Virus record (IMG/VR): IMGVR_UViG_3300020421_000052
Coordinates: 1-41,740 of that record
Strand: one strand, 5' to 3'
From: a virus
DNA: 41,740 nucleotides
The stretch's first letter is position 1. Each line of letters opens with the position of its first letter. Position numbers and translations under genes: made by a program. The notes under the pieces are model-generated. The model had not been told where the DNA came from. It saw only the letters and a list, made by a program, of their open reading frames with translations, and did not search any database. This document shows positions 8,340 to 14,379 of the stretch, piece after piece.

Positions 8340-8484
8340 TATCAACTCCTTCCATCATTTCAACAAACCCATTTATATCTTTCAATGGAACTTGTTTAAT
8401 ATTTGTTTCACCACTCATAGTTAATATATTATCTACAAGAGATGTTGGTATTTCTTCGTGTGTTTTAAATTTAGATATCATCAT
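8305..8484 (-). CDS. Hypothetical 59-residue protein
   Basis: A 59-codon reading frame from ATG 8482-8484 (a second ATG follows at once) to TGA 8305-8307, with the sequence AAGGAAGGAG ending four bases before the start. The protein is mixed and helical, with MISKFKTHEEIPTSL near the start and an acidic segment EMMEGVDSG. It overlaps the stop of the DUF3310 gene upstream and the start of the 99-residue gene downstream, filling what would otherwise be a gap in a fully packed operon. Function unknown. Confidence 0.65.
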   Translation of the reverse strand: MMISKFKTHEEIPTSLVDNILTMSGETNIKQVPLKDINGFVEMMEGVDSGTKKVNNQRT

Positions 8485-8770
8485 TTACTCCTTCCTTAAA
8501 ACCTTCCATTATTATCTGTCTTGATTTTAAGTCCTCATTATGAATTATATTTATAAGTTTGTCAAGATACCATTGTGCTTTCTTTAAATCTTCCAAAGGT
8601 TTTCCTTTATAATCATACCTCCAGAGATACTTTATAACATTTGCTTTTAAGTACCCAACAAATTCTTTGTCTGACATTGATGCTTTGATACCATCAATAC
8701 ATTCTATGCCATCTTTATTATAATGTCGTGGGTTATTTACGTTATCGTATTTTTTCATATGCGTGTCCAT
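8471..8770 (-). CDS. DUF3310 family protein (SaV-like)
   Basis: A 100-residue protein starting at ATG 8768-8770, preceded by AAAGGA; a longer frame to 8815 has no ribosome site. The core NPRHYNKDGIECID, then EFVGYLKANVIKYLWRY, then EDLKKAQWYLDKL is the conserved DUF3310 pattern found in very many tailed phages and sometimes labelled nucleotide kinase without good proof. The helical pattern recalls small nucleotide-pyrophosphohydrolase-like folds, but I do not see the metal-binding motif. It is in the early operon, overlapping the upstream gene by 29 bases. Confidence 0.85.
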   Translation of the reverse strand: MDTHMKKYDNVNNPRHYNKDGIECIDGIKASMSDKEFVGYLKANVIKYLWRYDYKGKPLEDLKKAQWYLDKLINIIHNEDLKSRQIIMEGFKEGVNDDI

Positions 8771-8966
8771 ATCTTTTGTCCTTTCTTTTATCACCAAATT
8801 CTTTTGGTGTATCACATTTAACTGCCTTTATTTTATAAGGTGGTTTTGTTTCTTCATAAATTTTCATTACAGTTTTCTCACAGTTATCATATAACTTAGG
8901 TAAAACTTTTTGATGTATCTTATTGTCGTACTCAAACCATACTGTTATTAAAAAATATGTAAACAT
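8742..8966 (-). CDS. Hypothetical small protein
   Basis: A 74-residue protein with a hydrophobic, beta-like beginning (MFTYFLITVWFEYDN) and a basic C-terminal part. The start is supported by GGAG ten bases upstream, inside the end of the preceding gene, with one base between the two genes. No family is recognised. The downstream DUF3310 gene begins inside it in another frame. Confidence 0.6.
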   Translation of the reverse strand: MFTYFLITVWFEYDNKIHQKVLPKLYDNCEKTVMKIYEETKPPYKIKAVKCDTPKEFGDKRKDKRYGHAYEKIR

Positions 8967-8967
8967 A

Positions 8968-9252
8968 TTATCTTATCTCCATTGGTACTACACATTTTCT
9001 TTCCTGCACTGGTATGTACTTAGGGTCAACTGGTACACCTTTGATAAGTTGTTGTCTTATCAAATGAAACTCCCAACCAATACACATATATCCTGATTGA
9101 CTTAATTTACTTCTGTCAATATTTCTTATTGCGTATTCTTGTTCAGCTATCATACTGGCATTATCACAGTTAGGTAGTTCTTTAACAAATAATTCTACGT
9201 CACCAACTGGTGAAGCAAAAGTTAAATACAATGCAAACATTTCTTTTATCAT
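8968..9252 (-). CDS. Hypothetical small protein
   Basis: A 94-residue protein. The start ATG overlaps the stop of the previous gene as ATGA, with AAAGGA nine bases upstream; a second Met at codon 5 is possible. The N-terminal stretch MFALYLTFASPVGDVELFV is beta-like, followed by a helical part and three cysteines. It resembles unnamed phage proteins located near lysis genes, but I cannot assign a function. It belongs to the transcript that begins at the lysis promoter at about 10.1 kb. Confidence 0.6.
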   Translation of the reverse strand: MIKEMFALYLTFASPVGDVELFVKELPNCDNASMIAEQEYAIRNIDRSKLSQSGYMCIGWEFHLIRQQLIKGVPVDPKYIPVQERKCVVPMEIR

Positions 9253-9464
9253 TTATCTAGTTCCTTTCTTACACACTTCTGTTTATAATACACATTACCC
9301 AAGAGTGTGATACTAGGGTTATGTGGGTCAGGTTTTTTCTTACCAACGTACTCCCATACACAAGTCATAGTCTTGTTATTGTTTGCACGTTGGTGAAAAA
9401 AATCAATGTTATCAAGGGTATACAAGTTAATTATAAACCCTACTATTACTGTTTCAATTCCCAC
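9249..9464 (-). CDS. Small protein with N-terminal membrane-like segment, lysis block
   Basis: A 71-residue protein starting at GTG 9462-9464, supported by GGAG nine bases upstream. Residues 2-16 (GIETVIVGFIINLYT) are hydrophobic enough for a short membrane anchor, and the rest is polar with cysteines at about 35 and 64 and a motif KKPDPHNPS. The start lies inside the last codons of the 39-residue holin candidate. Position after endolysin and holin candidate makes a spanin-like or antiholin role possible, but nothing in the sequence proves it. Confidence 0.55.
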   Translation of the reverse strand: MGIETVIVGFIINLYTLDNIDFFHQRANNNKTMTCVWEYVGKKKPDPHNPSITLLGNVYYKQKCVRKELDK

Positions 9465-9573
9465 TAAAATAATCTCCTATAAAATATAATGTTGTAAATA
9501 AAAACATACCCATCATAAATCCAAATAGGATTTGCAATGTAAACCATAATGCTCTGTCAACTTTAGTAGACAT
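9454..9573 (-). CDS. Single-span small membrane protein, holin candidate
   Basis: A 39-codon frame from ATG 9571-9573 to TGA 9454-9456. The product has a short charged N-terminus (MSTKVDRALW), one long hydrophobic helix of about 24 residues (FTLQILFGFMMGMFLFTTLY and onward) and a tiny polar tail GDYFSGN. Its ATG sits inside the last codons of the M15 endolysin gene (11-base overlap), the usual coupling in lysis cassettes. Size and topology fit a small class III/pinholin-type holin. The call is inferred from topology and neighbours; no sequence family is recognised. Confidence 0.6.
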   Translation of the reverse strand: MSTKVDRALWFTLQILFGFMMGMFLFTTLYFIGDYFSGN

Positions 9574-9979
9574 AAACAACTTGTGGTAGTGGTGTGTAAT
9601 CTATTCTTCTGTCAACGTGTATGAATGTTCTCGCTACACCTACAGTCCAACCTAAGTCTATTGCTCTCTTAATTAAATCTTTTCTGAAGACTGAATTAGG
9701 TATGGCAATGTCAACTGCACAAGTATCTGTGTCCCATTTATCATTACCAATTTTATGAAATGAATTGGGACTTACTGGATAGCCACGACTTTTTAACCAC
9801 TCATTATGTTCTGTTGAACGACAACAAGAAGTTATCTGTAATGGTTCTCCAATATTCTCTCTTAAATTTATTAAACAATTTAAGAAACCTTTAGCTAAAA
9901 TAATATCTTTAGATGTAGGACATTGTAATTCTTTTTCACTAAAGTATTTATTATCATAATAGTTTAATCTTTGTGACAT
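9563..9979 (-). CDS. Endolysin, peptidase M15A (D-Ala-D-Ala carboxypeptidase fold)
   Basis: A 138-residue peptidase M15-type protein. Zinc-binding and catalytic residues are visible: H75 in NSFHKIG, D90 in CAVDIAI, and H121 in FIHVDRR with D123 beside it. Such enzymes cut peptide links in peptidoglycan and serve as endolysins in many marine podoviruses. There is no signal peptide, so release would need a holin, which fits the small membrane gene that begins in its last codons. Length matches stand-alone phage M15 domains. The start shares a base with the stop of a 37-residue gene, with AAAGGA nearby. A virion-associated role is less likely because the gene lies in the early arm with a dedicated promoter. 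Confidence 0.85.
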   Translation of the reverse strand: MSQRLNYYDNKYFSEKELQCPTSKDIILAKGFLNCLINLRENIGEPLQITSCCRSTEHNEWLKSRGYPVSPNSFHKIGNDKWDTDTCAVDIAIPNSVFRKDLIKRAIDLGWTVGVARTFIHVDRRIDYTPLPQVVYVY

Positions 9980-10092
9980 TATTTCTTTCCTTTCTTATCT
10001 TTGTCATTAAGTTCTTTAATTCTTTTGTAAGAATTATAAAGTTGTTTATTTAGTTCTTGTATTTCTTTTTCATACATTTGACTTTTTCTCAT
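9979..10092 (-). CDS. 37-residue coiled-coil-like peptide upstream of endolysin
   Basis: Frame from ATG 10090-10092 to TAA 9979-9981, first gene after the lysis promoter, with AAGGAG nine bases upstream. The product is almost entirely a charged helix (KEIQELNKQLYNSYKRIKEL) ending in a lysine-rich tail, so a short coiled coil is likely. Its stop overlaps the endolysin start as TAATG, indicating translational coupling. No membrane segment. Function unknown. Confidence 0.6.
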   Translation of the reverse strand: MRKSQMYEKEIQELNKQLYNSYKRIKELNDKDKKGKK

Positions 10093-10123
10093 TCACATTA
10101 TCTCCTTTCTCTTTATGTAAAAG

Positions 10124-10153
10124 ATTATACAATTTTTGTGTAACTTGTGTCAA
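10124..10153 (-). promoter_or_regulatory. Near-consensus sigma70 promoter of the lysis block
   Basis: On the minus strand a perfect TTGACA (10148-10153) and a perfect TATAAT (10124-10129) are separated by 18 bases. The predicted start near 10117 gives a leader of about 25 bases to the 37-residue gene and endolysin. It is the strongest promoter match I see in the window. Dyads just upstream (10169-10208) look like operator sites. Confidence 0.8.
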
Positions 10154-10168
10154 ATTAAAAATGCATTA

Positions 10169-10182
10169 GTCAAATTACTGAC
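10169..10182. promoter_or_regulatory. Single GTCA-N6-TGAC site upstream of the lysis promoter
   Basis: GTCAAATTACTGAC has the same 14-bp dyad shape as the array at 17588-17773. It lies 15 bases upstream of the -35 box of the lysis promoter, a good place for an activator or a silencer. Confidence 0.5.
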
Positions 10183-10208
10183 ACATATGTGTTGTATAAT
10201 TACAACAC
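10181..10208. promoter_or_regulatory. Two overlapping palindromes between lysis promoter and upstream gene
   Basis: ACACATATGTGT (10181-10192) is a perfect 12-bp palindrome, and GTGTTGTA (10189-10196) pairs with TACAACAC (10201-10208) around TAAT. The second would form an 8-bp hairpin right after the stop of the upstream gene but has no T-run, so operator or messenger-end stabiliser are both possible. Confidence 0.5.
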
Positions 10209-10463
10209 CTACTCATTATAAGTTTCTATGTAGTCTTGTATCTCTTCAGGTGTCATAAGATTGACAAGTATTGGTGTGTCTTCACCCATGTAACCACCTT
10301 CAATGTTAAAGTCTACAAATTCTCTGGCTTCTTCATAAGACATATCGTCCCTTTTAACCAGTTTGGTTATCATTCTGTGCTTATCATAGATAAATACATC
10401 TAACATACCACTGCGTGTACCTACACCTATGATGCAGTCATCATAATCGTCCCATATTTTCAT
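10209..10463 (-). CDS. Conserved phage hypothetical protein (MKIWDDYDD family)
   Basis: An 84-residue acidic protein starting at ATG 10461-10463, preceded by AAGGAGGGAG; the longer frame to 10502 is not needed. The opening MKIWDDYDDCIIGVG and the later EEAREFVDFNIEGGYMGEDTP match a small protein common in marine phages, with no assigned function as far as I know. Its start overlaps the previous stop as TAATG. It ends just before the palindromes upstream of the lysis promoter, so it is the last gene of the preceding transcript. Confidence 0.7.
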   Translation of the reverse strand: MKIWDDYDDCIIGVGTRSGMLDVFIYDKHRMITKLVKRDDMSYEEAREFVDFNIEGGYMGEDTPILVNLMTPEEIQDYIETYNE

Positions 10464-10744
10464 TACTCCCTCCTTTCTTTTATTGCAAGTTGTCGTAGCC
10501 ATTCTCTACCACCATAAGGAAAAGCTATAAAACATTCCATTAAAAACTCTGCGTGTTTTATACCTATACTTTTAGCATACACAACACTAATATTTCTGTA
10601 ATCTTCTTCGTCATCTCTATCTCCCCCAACCAAATCTATGATTAGGTTCTCTTCATCAGTAACATCAATGTCATCTTGATGTATGAGGTAGTCATTGTAC
10701 TCATTGAAACTATCAATGATTTTATATTGTACTAATATTGGCAT
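10463..10744 (-). CDS. Hypothetical acidic protein
   Basis: A 93-residue protein with a very acidic middle (HQDDIDVTDEENLIIDLVGG and DRDDEEDY) and a helical C-terminal half ending in basic KERRE. Both ends overlap neighbouring genes by one base (TAATG), and AAGGAG precedes the start. Charge and size recall DNA-mimic or host-takeover proteins, but that is speculation; no family recognised. Confidence 0.65.
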   Translation of the reverse strand: MPILVQYKIIDSFNEYNDYLIHQDDIDVTDEENLIIDLVGGDRDDEEDYRNISVVYAKSIGIKHAEFLMECFIAFPYGGREWLRQLAIKERRE

Positions 10745-10932
10745 TAGTTACTCCTTTCTGTAATATATTTATCAAGTGCATAGAACCATATACCATTGAT
10801 GGTAGGTTCAACCAAAGCTACTAACCCTGACTCAAATAAAGATGCACCAGTTAACCAATAGACAACATTCATAGCTATGATTATGTGTCCACAAGTATAT
10901 ATAATGGTTCTGCCTATGCTTGTATCAATCAT
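10744..10932 (-). CDS. Small membrane protein, DUF2061-like
   Basis: A 62-residue protein starting at ATG 10930-10932 behind a GGGGG site; a GTG one codon earlier is possible. Two membrane helices are likely (about residues 10-28 and 33-52). The pattern TGASLFESGLVALVEPTING followed by WFYALDKY resembles DUF2061 two-helix membrane proteins. In phages such proteins may alter the host membrane; a holin role cannot be excluded but the endolysin lies on a different promoter. Overlaps the downstream gene by one base. Confidence 0.65.
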   Translation of the reverse strand: MIDTSIGRTIIYTCGHIIIAMNVVYWLTGASLFESGLVALVEPTINGIWFYALDKYITERSN

Positions 10933-10937
10933 CACAG

Positions 10938-11162
10938 TTACCCCCTTACTTCTAAATGAAAATCAAGTATCTCACATACTTTATCTACAGTTTCACACCA
11001 TATGTCTTCGTACTTTTCTTTAGTTATCCAGTTACCATTGTCTTCATCTATTTCATAAGGTGACTCATTAAAAACATCATCTATATGTTTATCAAACATA
11101 ATGGTAGCTAACTCACAGTACAAAGCTACATAGTCTTCAGATTTTATTATAGGTTTACTCAT
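10938..11162 (-). CDS. Hypothetical acidic protein
   Basis: A 74-residue helical protein, strongly acidic in the middle (DDVFNESPYEIDEDNGNW). The start ATG lies in the last codons of a 49-residue gene with AAAAGGAG upstream. No family recognised. Part of the densely packed early operon. Confidence 0.6.
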   Translation of the reverse strand: MSKPIIKSEDYVALYCELATIMFDKHIDDVFNESPYEIDEDNGNWITKEKYEDIWCETVDKVCEILDFHLEVRG

Positions 11163-11304
11163 CTTCGTTCTCCTTTTCTAAATCAAATCTAATCCATACT
11201 GATGCACCTGCTTCGTCTTCAAATCGTTGCATCTCTTCCCAATCAACTGGTGAGTATACTTCTAACCATCTGATAAACTCTTTAAATGTTTTAGGTTCAG
11301 TCAT
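11155..11304 (-). CDS. Hypothetical 49-residue acidic protein
   Basis: Frame from ATG 11302-11304 to TAA 11155-11157, with AAGGAG nine bases before the start. The product has two Trp-containing helices (EFIRWLEVY, DWEEMQRFEDEAG) and an acidic end. It overlaps the gene on each side by 8 bases, and it explains the otherwise empty stretch 11163-11296. Unknown function. Confidence 0.65.
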   Translation of the reverse strand: MTEPKTFKEFIRWLEVYSPVDWEEMQRFEDEAGASVWIRFDLEKENEDE

Positions 11305-11608
11305 CTTCCAACTCTCCTTTCTCGTACTCTATTGTTTCTTGCAATGGTTGTTGTATTGCAGTTAATAATATATGTTGAGCAGACGCAGTTGAAGGTGCAG
11401 TATCGTGTATGAACTGAGAAGCTACATCTGCCAAAGCACACGCAATGTCAAAGCCATGCGTCTTTCTTTTGATGTGTTTGTTAATTACTTTTTCTAAGTC
11501 TTTAGCTACAATGTCCACATCAAACTCTGCATCTGTAACTTTTTCTTTTTGTTTCTTTCTATGTTTAGAAAGCATTCGTTTAGTTTTAAAATCAATTACA
11601 TCACACAT
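11297..11608 (-). CDS. Hypothetical protein with basic N-terminus
   Basis: A 103-residue protein: a basic N-terminal stretch (KTKRMLSKHRKKQKEK), then a helical body with an alanine-rich helix and an acidic end. AAAGGA lies nine bases upstream. The middle (FDIACALADVASQFIHDT) resembles small helical phage proteins of unknown role. Overlaps the next gene by 8 bases. Confidence 0.65.
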   Translation of the reverse strand: MCDVIDFKTKRMLSKHRKKQKEKVTDAEFDVDIVAKDLEKVINKHIKRKTHGFDIACALADVASQFIHDTAPSTASAQHILLTAIQQPLQETIEYEKGELEDD

Positions 11609-11610
11609 AG

Positions 11611-11820
11611 TTATAGTCCTTTCTTTAGTTTATCTATTACTTCATCTGGTTGTTCAACAATAGATTCTATTTGTTCATCTTCAACATTGGTAGGATTACC
11701 AAAGTTTAATTCATCATAATCCCCTGCCCAAACTTTTTCTTCAGCTTCCTCTTCAGAGTCAGCTTCCACTATGGACTGCCATGTAGCAGTAGCATAGGTT
11801 GTTACAAGATATTTTTTCAT
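11611..11820 (-). CDS. DpnD/PcfM-like small protein
   Basis: A 69-residue protein. MKKYLVTTYATATWQSIVEA, then DSEEEAEEKVWAGDYDEL, fits the beta-strand plus ADSEEEAxxK pattern of DpnD/PcfM-like and related phage proteins, which have no settled function. The C-terminus is acidic and helical. AAAGGA precedes the start at the standard distance used throughout this operon. Confidence 0.65.
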   Translation of the reverse strand: MKKYLVTTYATATWQSIVEADSEEEAEEKVWAGDYDELNFGNPTNVEDEQIESIVEQPDEVIDKLKKGL

Positions 11821-11822
11821 AG

Positions 11823-12032
11823 TTATATTCCTTTCATCTTAGCTACTGTATCATAGAACCTTGGATTCTCCAAGATAAATTCTTCACCATCTTGATAAAA
11901 TGTAATCTCTTCATTATCATAGGCATCATCAATGATGAACTCGTCCACACCCATTTCAAGTAACTGATTCTCAGTCATTTGTTTGCGTGTTTCTTGCGTC
12001 ACATTTATTAGTACAAACTTTTTATTGTTCAT
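11823..12032 (-). CDS. Hypothetical small acidic protein
   Basis: A 69-residue protein with a strongly acidic centre (VDEFIIDDAYDNEEITF). AAAGGACTAAACT precedes the ATG, a leader form reused by several neighbouring genes. No family recognised. Two bases separate it from the next gene. Confidence 0.6.
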   Translation of the reverse strand: MNNKKFVLINVTQETRKQMTENQLLEMGVDEFIIDDAYDNEEITFYQDGEEFILENPRFYDTVAKMKGI

Positions 12033-12035
12033 AGT

Positions 12036-12251
12036 TTAGTCCTTTCTTTTCATAGTGTACTCGCCATACTTTACTTGAGTAAAGCTAACACTATGGTTTT
12101 CAGTTAAGTATTTGCGTAACTCTGAACCCTCATACCCCTCAGTGTCACACCATTTTTTCAAGACTGGATTATCAAAATCCATTCTTAAAATCTCTTTGGC
12201 AAATCCATTAATCATCTGCCAATCTATTTCAGTCTTTAAATATTTACCCAT
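12036..12251 (-). CDS. Hypothetical small protein
   Basis: A 71-residue helical protein rich in aromatic and charged residues (IDWQMINGFAKEIL, LKKWCDTEGYEG). AAAGGA lies upstream of the ATG; the start shares one base with the stop of the previous gene. No family recognised. Confidence 0.6.
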   Translation of the reverse strand: MGKYLKTEIDWQMINGFAKEILRMDFDNPVLKKWCDTEGYEGSELRKYLTENHSVSFTQVKYGEYTMKRKD

Positions 12252-12466
12252 TATTTATTCCTTTCTAATTCTTCAAGATGATTAACGAGCATATCCAAAC
12301 CATCACACACCCCCTTATGTTCAGCTTGTAAAGACTCAAAGTCTACTCTTGTCACTTTTTGTGGACATTGTATTTGTTTATGTATTGCATTAAAAAATTT
12401 TTTTTCTGCTTCATTTTTAATATCTATTGTTATGCTTTTTATTTTCTCTATGTCAGCTTCTTTCAT
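12251..12466 (-). CDS. Hypothetical small coiled-coil-like protein
   Basis: A 71-residue, almost wholly helical protein with heptad-like spacing at both ends (IEKIKSITIDIKNEAEKKFF and LDMLVNHLEELERNK), so a short helical hairpin or coiled coil is likely. GAAAGGA precedes the ATG. Unknown function. Confidence 0.6.
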   Translation of the reverse strand: MKEADIEKIKSITIDIKNEAEKKFFNAIHKQIQCPQKVTRVDFESLQAEHKGVCDGLDMLVNHLEELERNK

Positions 12467-12479
12467 ATTGTTTTCCTTT

Positions 12480-13016
12480 CTATGTAAACCATATTGGTCT
12501 TGGTCGTTTAGTCCAATTACAAAATGGTCGCTTGTATTTCATATAAAAATCCTGATACGCAAGTATAGGCATATGCTCTACCTTACAATCATCAGGCATA
12601 CATTGTGGCATAGGTGTAAACCCTTTGTCCATAGGTATGTTTTGAGGTGACTGCATAAGGGTATTCACTCGCTTACCTACTGCGTGGAACTTACCATACC
12701 TATGTGTATACTCTTTGAGTAGACAATGTAATAGATTACATAGCCACCAGTAGTTAGTATGACTCTCTCGTACCCATTTATTACTTGGGTGATTAATGTG
12801 ACTCGCTAACATAAGGTCTTTATCGTACCATTCGTTAGGGTGTTTCCATCTCTTGAGTCGTCTACCATTTTGTATAACAGTGTACTCTTCACCATCAAGA
12901 ACTCTATGAGCAGTTGATAGTAATTGTGCATACTCAATACACATCTTGACCACATGCTTGTCACAGTGTTGCTCTGCACAAATCTGTGGGTCATCTGATA
13001 AATAAAATATATTCAT
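12480..13016 (-). CDS. Conserved phage protein, DNA-repair-like family, unproven
   Basis: A 178-residue basic protein and one of the larger genes in this arm. The opening MNIFYLSDDPQICAEQHCDK, then HVVKMCIEYAQLLSTAHR, and later PSNKWVRESHTNYWWL and EYTHRYGK are highly conserved features of a family common in marine phages. Relatives are sometimes labelled pyrimidine-dimer glycosylase, but I see no clear match to T4 endonuclease V and leave the function open. Conserved His, Cys and Trp residues suggest an enzyme or nucleic-acid binding. AAAGGA precedes the ATG. Confidence 0.7.
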   Translation of the reverse strand: MNIFYLSDDPQICAEQHCDKHVVKMCIEYAQLLSTAHRVLDGEEYTVIQNGRRLKRWKHPNEWYDKDLMLASHINHPSNKWVRESHTNYWWLCNLLHCLLKEYTHRYGKFHAVGKRVNTLMQSPQNIPMDKGFTPMPQCMPDDCKVEHMPILAYQDFYMKYKRPFCNWTKRPRPIWFT

Positions 13017-13027
13017 GTGTGTCCTTT

Positions 13028-13120
13028 CTATATTGGTAGCACTTGGTTGCTATGCCATAAGGCATACATAGCTAGACCAAATGCTAATATTAATTTTAAT
13101 AATAATCTATCGTACATCAT
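13028..13120 (-). CDS. 30-residue single-span membrane peptide
   Basis: Short frame from ATG 13118-13120 (or the next ATG) to TAG 13028-13030, preceded by GAGGGGG. The product is a charged start (MMYDR) followed by a hydrophobic helix (LLLKLILAFGLAMYALW) and a short tail. The ATG lies in the last codons of the upstream gene, so it is coupled. Tiny size keeps confidence moderate; topology would allow a membrane modulator. Confidence 0.5.
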   Translation of the reverse strand: MMYDRLLLKLILAFGLAMYALWHSNQVLPI

Positions 13121-13328
13121 TTACCCCCTCATATTTATCAATAAGAGATTCCAAATCCCACTCTGATAAATGTGAAAAGTCTTTAGAATGATACTTAGGA
13201 TAGTCAGCTTCAAAGTAAGTAGAACCACCATCTCCATCATTCCATATAGTACCCTTATCAGTTTTGACTTCATATCCTAGACCTCGTCTAGTTTTAAAGT
13301 ATCTAATATTTTTTATGTTTATATTCAT
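13107..13328 (-). CDS. Hypothetical small protein
   Basis: A 73-residue protein starting at ATG 13326-13328 (AAGGAG ten bases upstream); the longer frame to 13382 would run deep into the previous gene. The sequence is beta-rich at first (KNIRYFKTRRGLGYEVKTD) with GTIWNDGDGGSTYF and an acidic helical end. The pattern suggests a small OB- or SH3-like fold, but no family is recognised. Confidence 0.6.
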   Translation of the reverse strand: MNINIKNIRYFKTRRGLGYEVKTDKGTIWNDGDGGSTYFEADYPKYHSKDFSHLSEWDLESLIDKYEGVNDVR

Positions 13329-13329
13329 C

Positions 13330-13626
13330 TTACGCAAACTCCTTAAACTTTTCAAGGAAGTTATAGTTCTTTTTCCATTCATCTGTACCTGCTATTAATT
13401 TGTGATAACTTACCACATCTTTAACATAGATGTCTCCATACTCCCACGAACCATAGGTATAAGGTGAACGACTCGCAACGTACCACCTAGCATAAGGGTT
13501 TTTACTTTCATTTTCTTTTGTCTGATAAGTTTTTAAAACTCTATGCTCAAAGAATGTTGCTTCATTTTTATAAATTGCATAAGGTGAATCCACCTTTACA
13601 GTCTTACCAAATTTATTTTTTGCCAT
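13330..13626 (-). CDS. Hypothetical protein
   Basis: A 98-residue protein starting at ATG 13624-13626, with AAAAGGAG nine bases upstream; the extension to 13737 has no ribosome site and overlaps another gene. It begins basic (MAKNKFGKTVKVDSPYAIY), then has an aromatic stretch (ARWYVASRSPYTYGSWEYGD), and ends in a charged helix. It resembles uncharacterised marine phage proteins. One base separates it from the next gene. Confidence 0.65.
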   Translation of the reverse strand: MAKNKFGKTVKVDSPYAIYKNEATFFEHRVLKTYQTKENESKNPYARWYVASRSPYTYGSWEYGDIYVKDVVSYHKLIAGTDEWKKNYNFLEKFKEFA

Positions 13627-13762
13627 ACTTTTTCTCCTTTTGTTGGTCAAAATATTTATCAAGTTTCTTAAAGAAACTCTCGTTAATAATATCTGACAGT
13701 TCAGCACACACATTTGGTGGTAGGTCTGAACTGCCATATAGTTTTATGGAACTACTCATCAT
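13613..13762 (-). CDS. Hypothetical 49-residue basic protein
   Basis: Reading frame from ATG 13760-13762 (second ATG follows) to stop at 13613, with GGAG six bases upstream inside the preceding gene. The longer open frame to 13930 lies antiphase over a real gene and is not credible. The product has a short N-terminal segment, a helix (NVCAELSDIINESFFKKLDK) and a lysine-rich tail. It overlaps both neighbours by 11-14 bases. Confidence 0.6.
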   Translation of the reverse strand: MMSSSIKLYGSSDLPPNVCAELSDIINESFFKKLDKYFDQQKEKKYGKK

Positions 13763-13937
13763 CAGTAACTCCACACTTGGACATAATGTATGCCCTAGCG
13801 ACAGACTTTTTGTCCTCGCCAAATCTATCACCAATCTTGGTGACAATGTCAGACATAGCCCAACCCCTAATCTTAGGGTCAGACTTACCATCTGCCATAA
13901 GTTTTTCAATAGTTTGAAAAATAAAATCATTATCCAT
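13752..13937 (-). CDS. Hypothetical 61-residue protein
   Basis: A small helical protein (DFIFQTIEKLMADG, then DIVTKIGDRFGEDKKSVARA) whose second half has helix-turn-helix-like spacing, so DNA binding is possible but unproven. AAAGGAG lies eight bases before the ATG. A single cysteine precedes the acidic end. Early operon member. Confidence 0.6.
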   Translation of the reverse strand: MDNDFIFQTIEKLMADGKSDPKIRGWAMSDIVTKIGDRFGEDKKSVARAYIMSKCGVTDDE

Positions 13938-13963
13938 AATTAAACTCCTTTGTCAATGGATTA

Positions 13964-14104
13964 TTATTTACTAAGTTGTTGCAGTTTTTCTGCAAAGTTT
14001 TCCCAATCTTTGGTCAACTTGTGTCTGTGTACTGGACACTCTATTTTTTGGATTACTTTCCAAGAGAAGTCTGCCCAAGCATCAGCTATAAATCTTTGTT
14101 CCAT
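13964..14104 (-). CDS. Hypothetical 46-residue protein
   Basis: Frame from ATG 14102-14104 to TAA 13964-13966 with AAAGGA seven bases upstream. The product is helical and Trp-rich (MEQRFIADAWADFSWKVIQK) with a CPVH motif in the middle and ends in LQQLSK. It directly follows the first copy of the 69-bp repeat. Unknown function. Confidence 0.6.
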   Translation of the reverse strand: MEQRFIADAWADFSWKVIQKIECPVHRHKLTKDWENFAEKLQQLSK

Positions 14105-14110
14105 AGCATT

Positions 14111-14179
14111 ATCCTTTCTGTTTGTGGTTAATATTACATAAATAAATACTACTTCATAATATTCAGTAGTATTTTTTAT
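14111..14179 (-). repeat. 69-bp leader repeat, copy 1
   Basis: Matches 14311-14379 at all but three positions that I can count, exactly 200 bases away. It contains the ribosome site of the 46-residue gene and a hairpin with arms AATACTAC (14146-14153) and GTAGTATT (14166-14173) followed on the plus strand by a T-run. It lies wholly between two small genes. Confidence 0.8.
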
Positions 14180-14304
14180 TACTCAAGACCCTTGCAATCA
14201 TCTTCCTCGCAATAGAATTTTTTCAATTCTATTTTCATTTCTTCAGGTAAACTGTCCCAATAACAGTTTACTATTGTGTCAAGTTTATTAAATTTGTCAT
14301 TCAT
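14179..14304 (-). CDS. Hypothetical 41-residue protein
   Basis: Frame from ATG 14302-14304 to TAA 14179-14181 with AAAGGACTAAACT before the ATG. The product is mixed helical (FNKLDTIVNCYWDSLPEEM) with two further cysteines near an acidic end (CEEDDCKGLE). It is bracketed by the two copies of the 69-bp repeat, so gene and leader look like a duplicated unit in which the coding parts have diverged or been exchanged. Confidence 0.6.
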   Translation of the reverse strand: MNDKFNKLDTIVNCYWDSLPEEMKIELKKFYCEEDDCKGLE

Positions 14305-14310
14305 AGTTTA

Positions 14311-14379
14311 GTCCTTTCAGTTTGTGGTTAATATTACATAAATAAATACTACTTCATTATATTCAGTAGTATTTTTTAT
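14311..14379 (-). repeat. 69-bp leader repeat, copy 2
   Basis: Second copy of the repeat at 14111-14179, with the same hairpin arms and ribosome site, here serving the 41-residue gene. On the minus strand this copy carries TATAAT (TATTAT in copy 1), but I see no matching -35 box. Confidence 0.8.

Noticed and set aside
13763-13930. Upstream extension of the 49-residue gene on the minus strand
   Set aside because: Reads antiphase through the 61-residue gene; the internal ATG with GGAG is the better start.
13518-13943. Plus-strand frame of 141 codons in the early arm
   Set aside because: Opposes four credible small genes with ribosome sites and has no site of its own.
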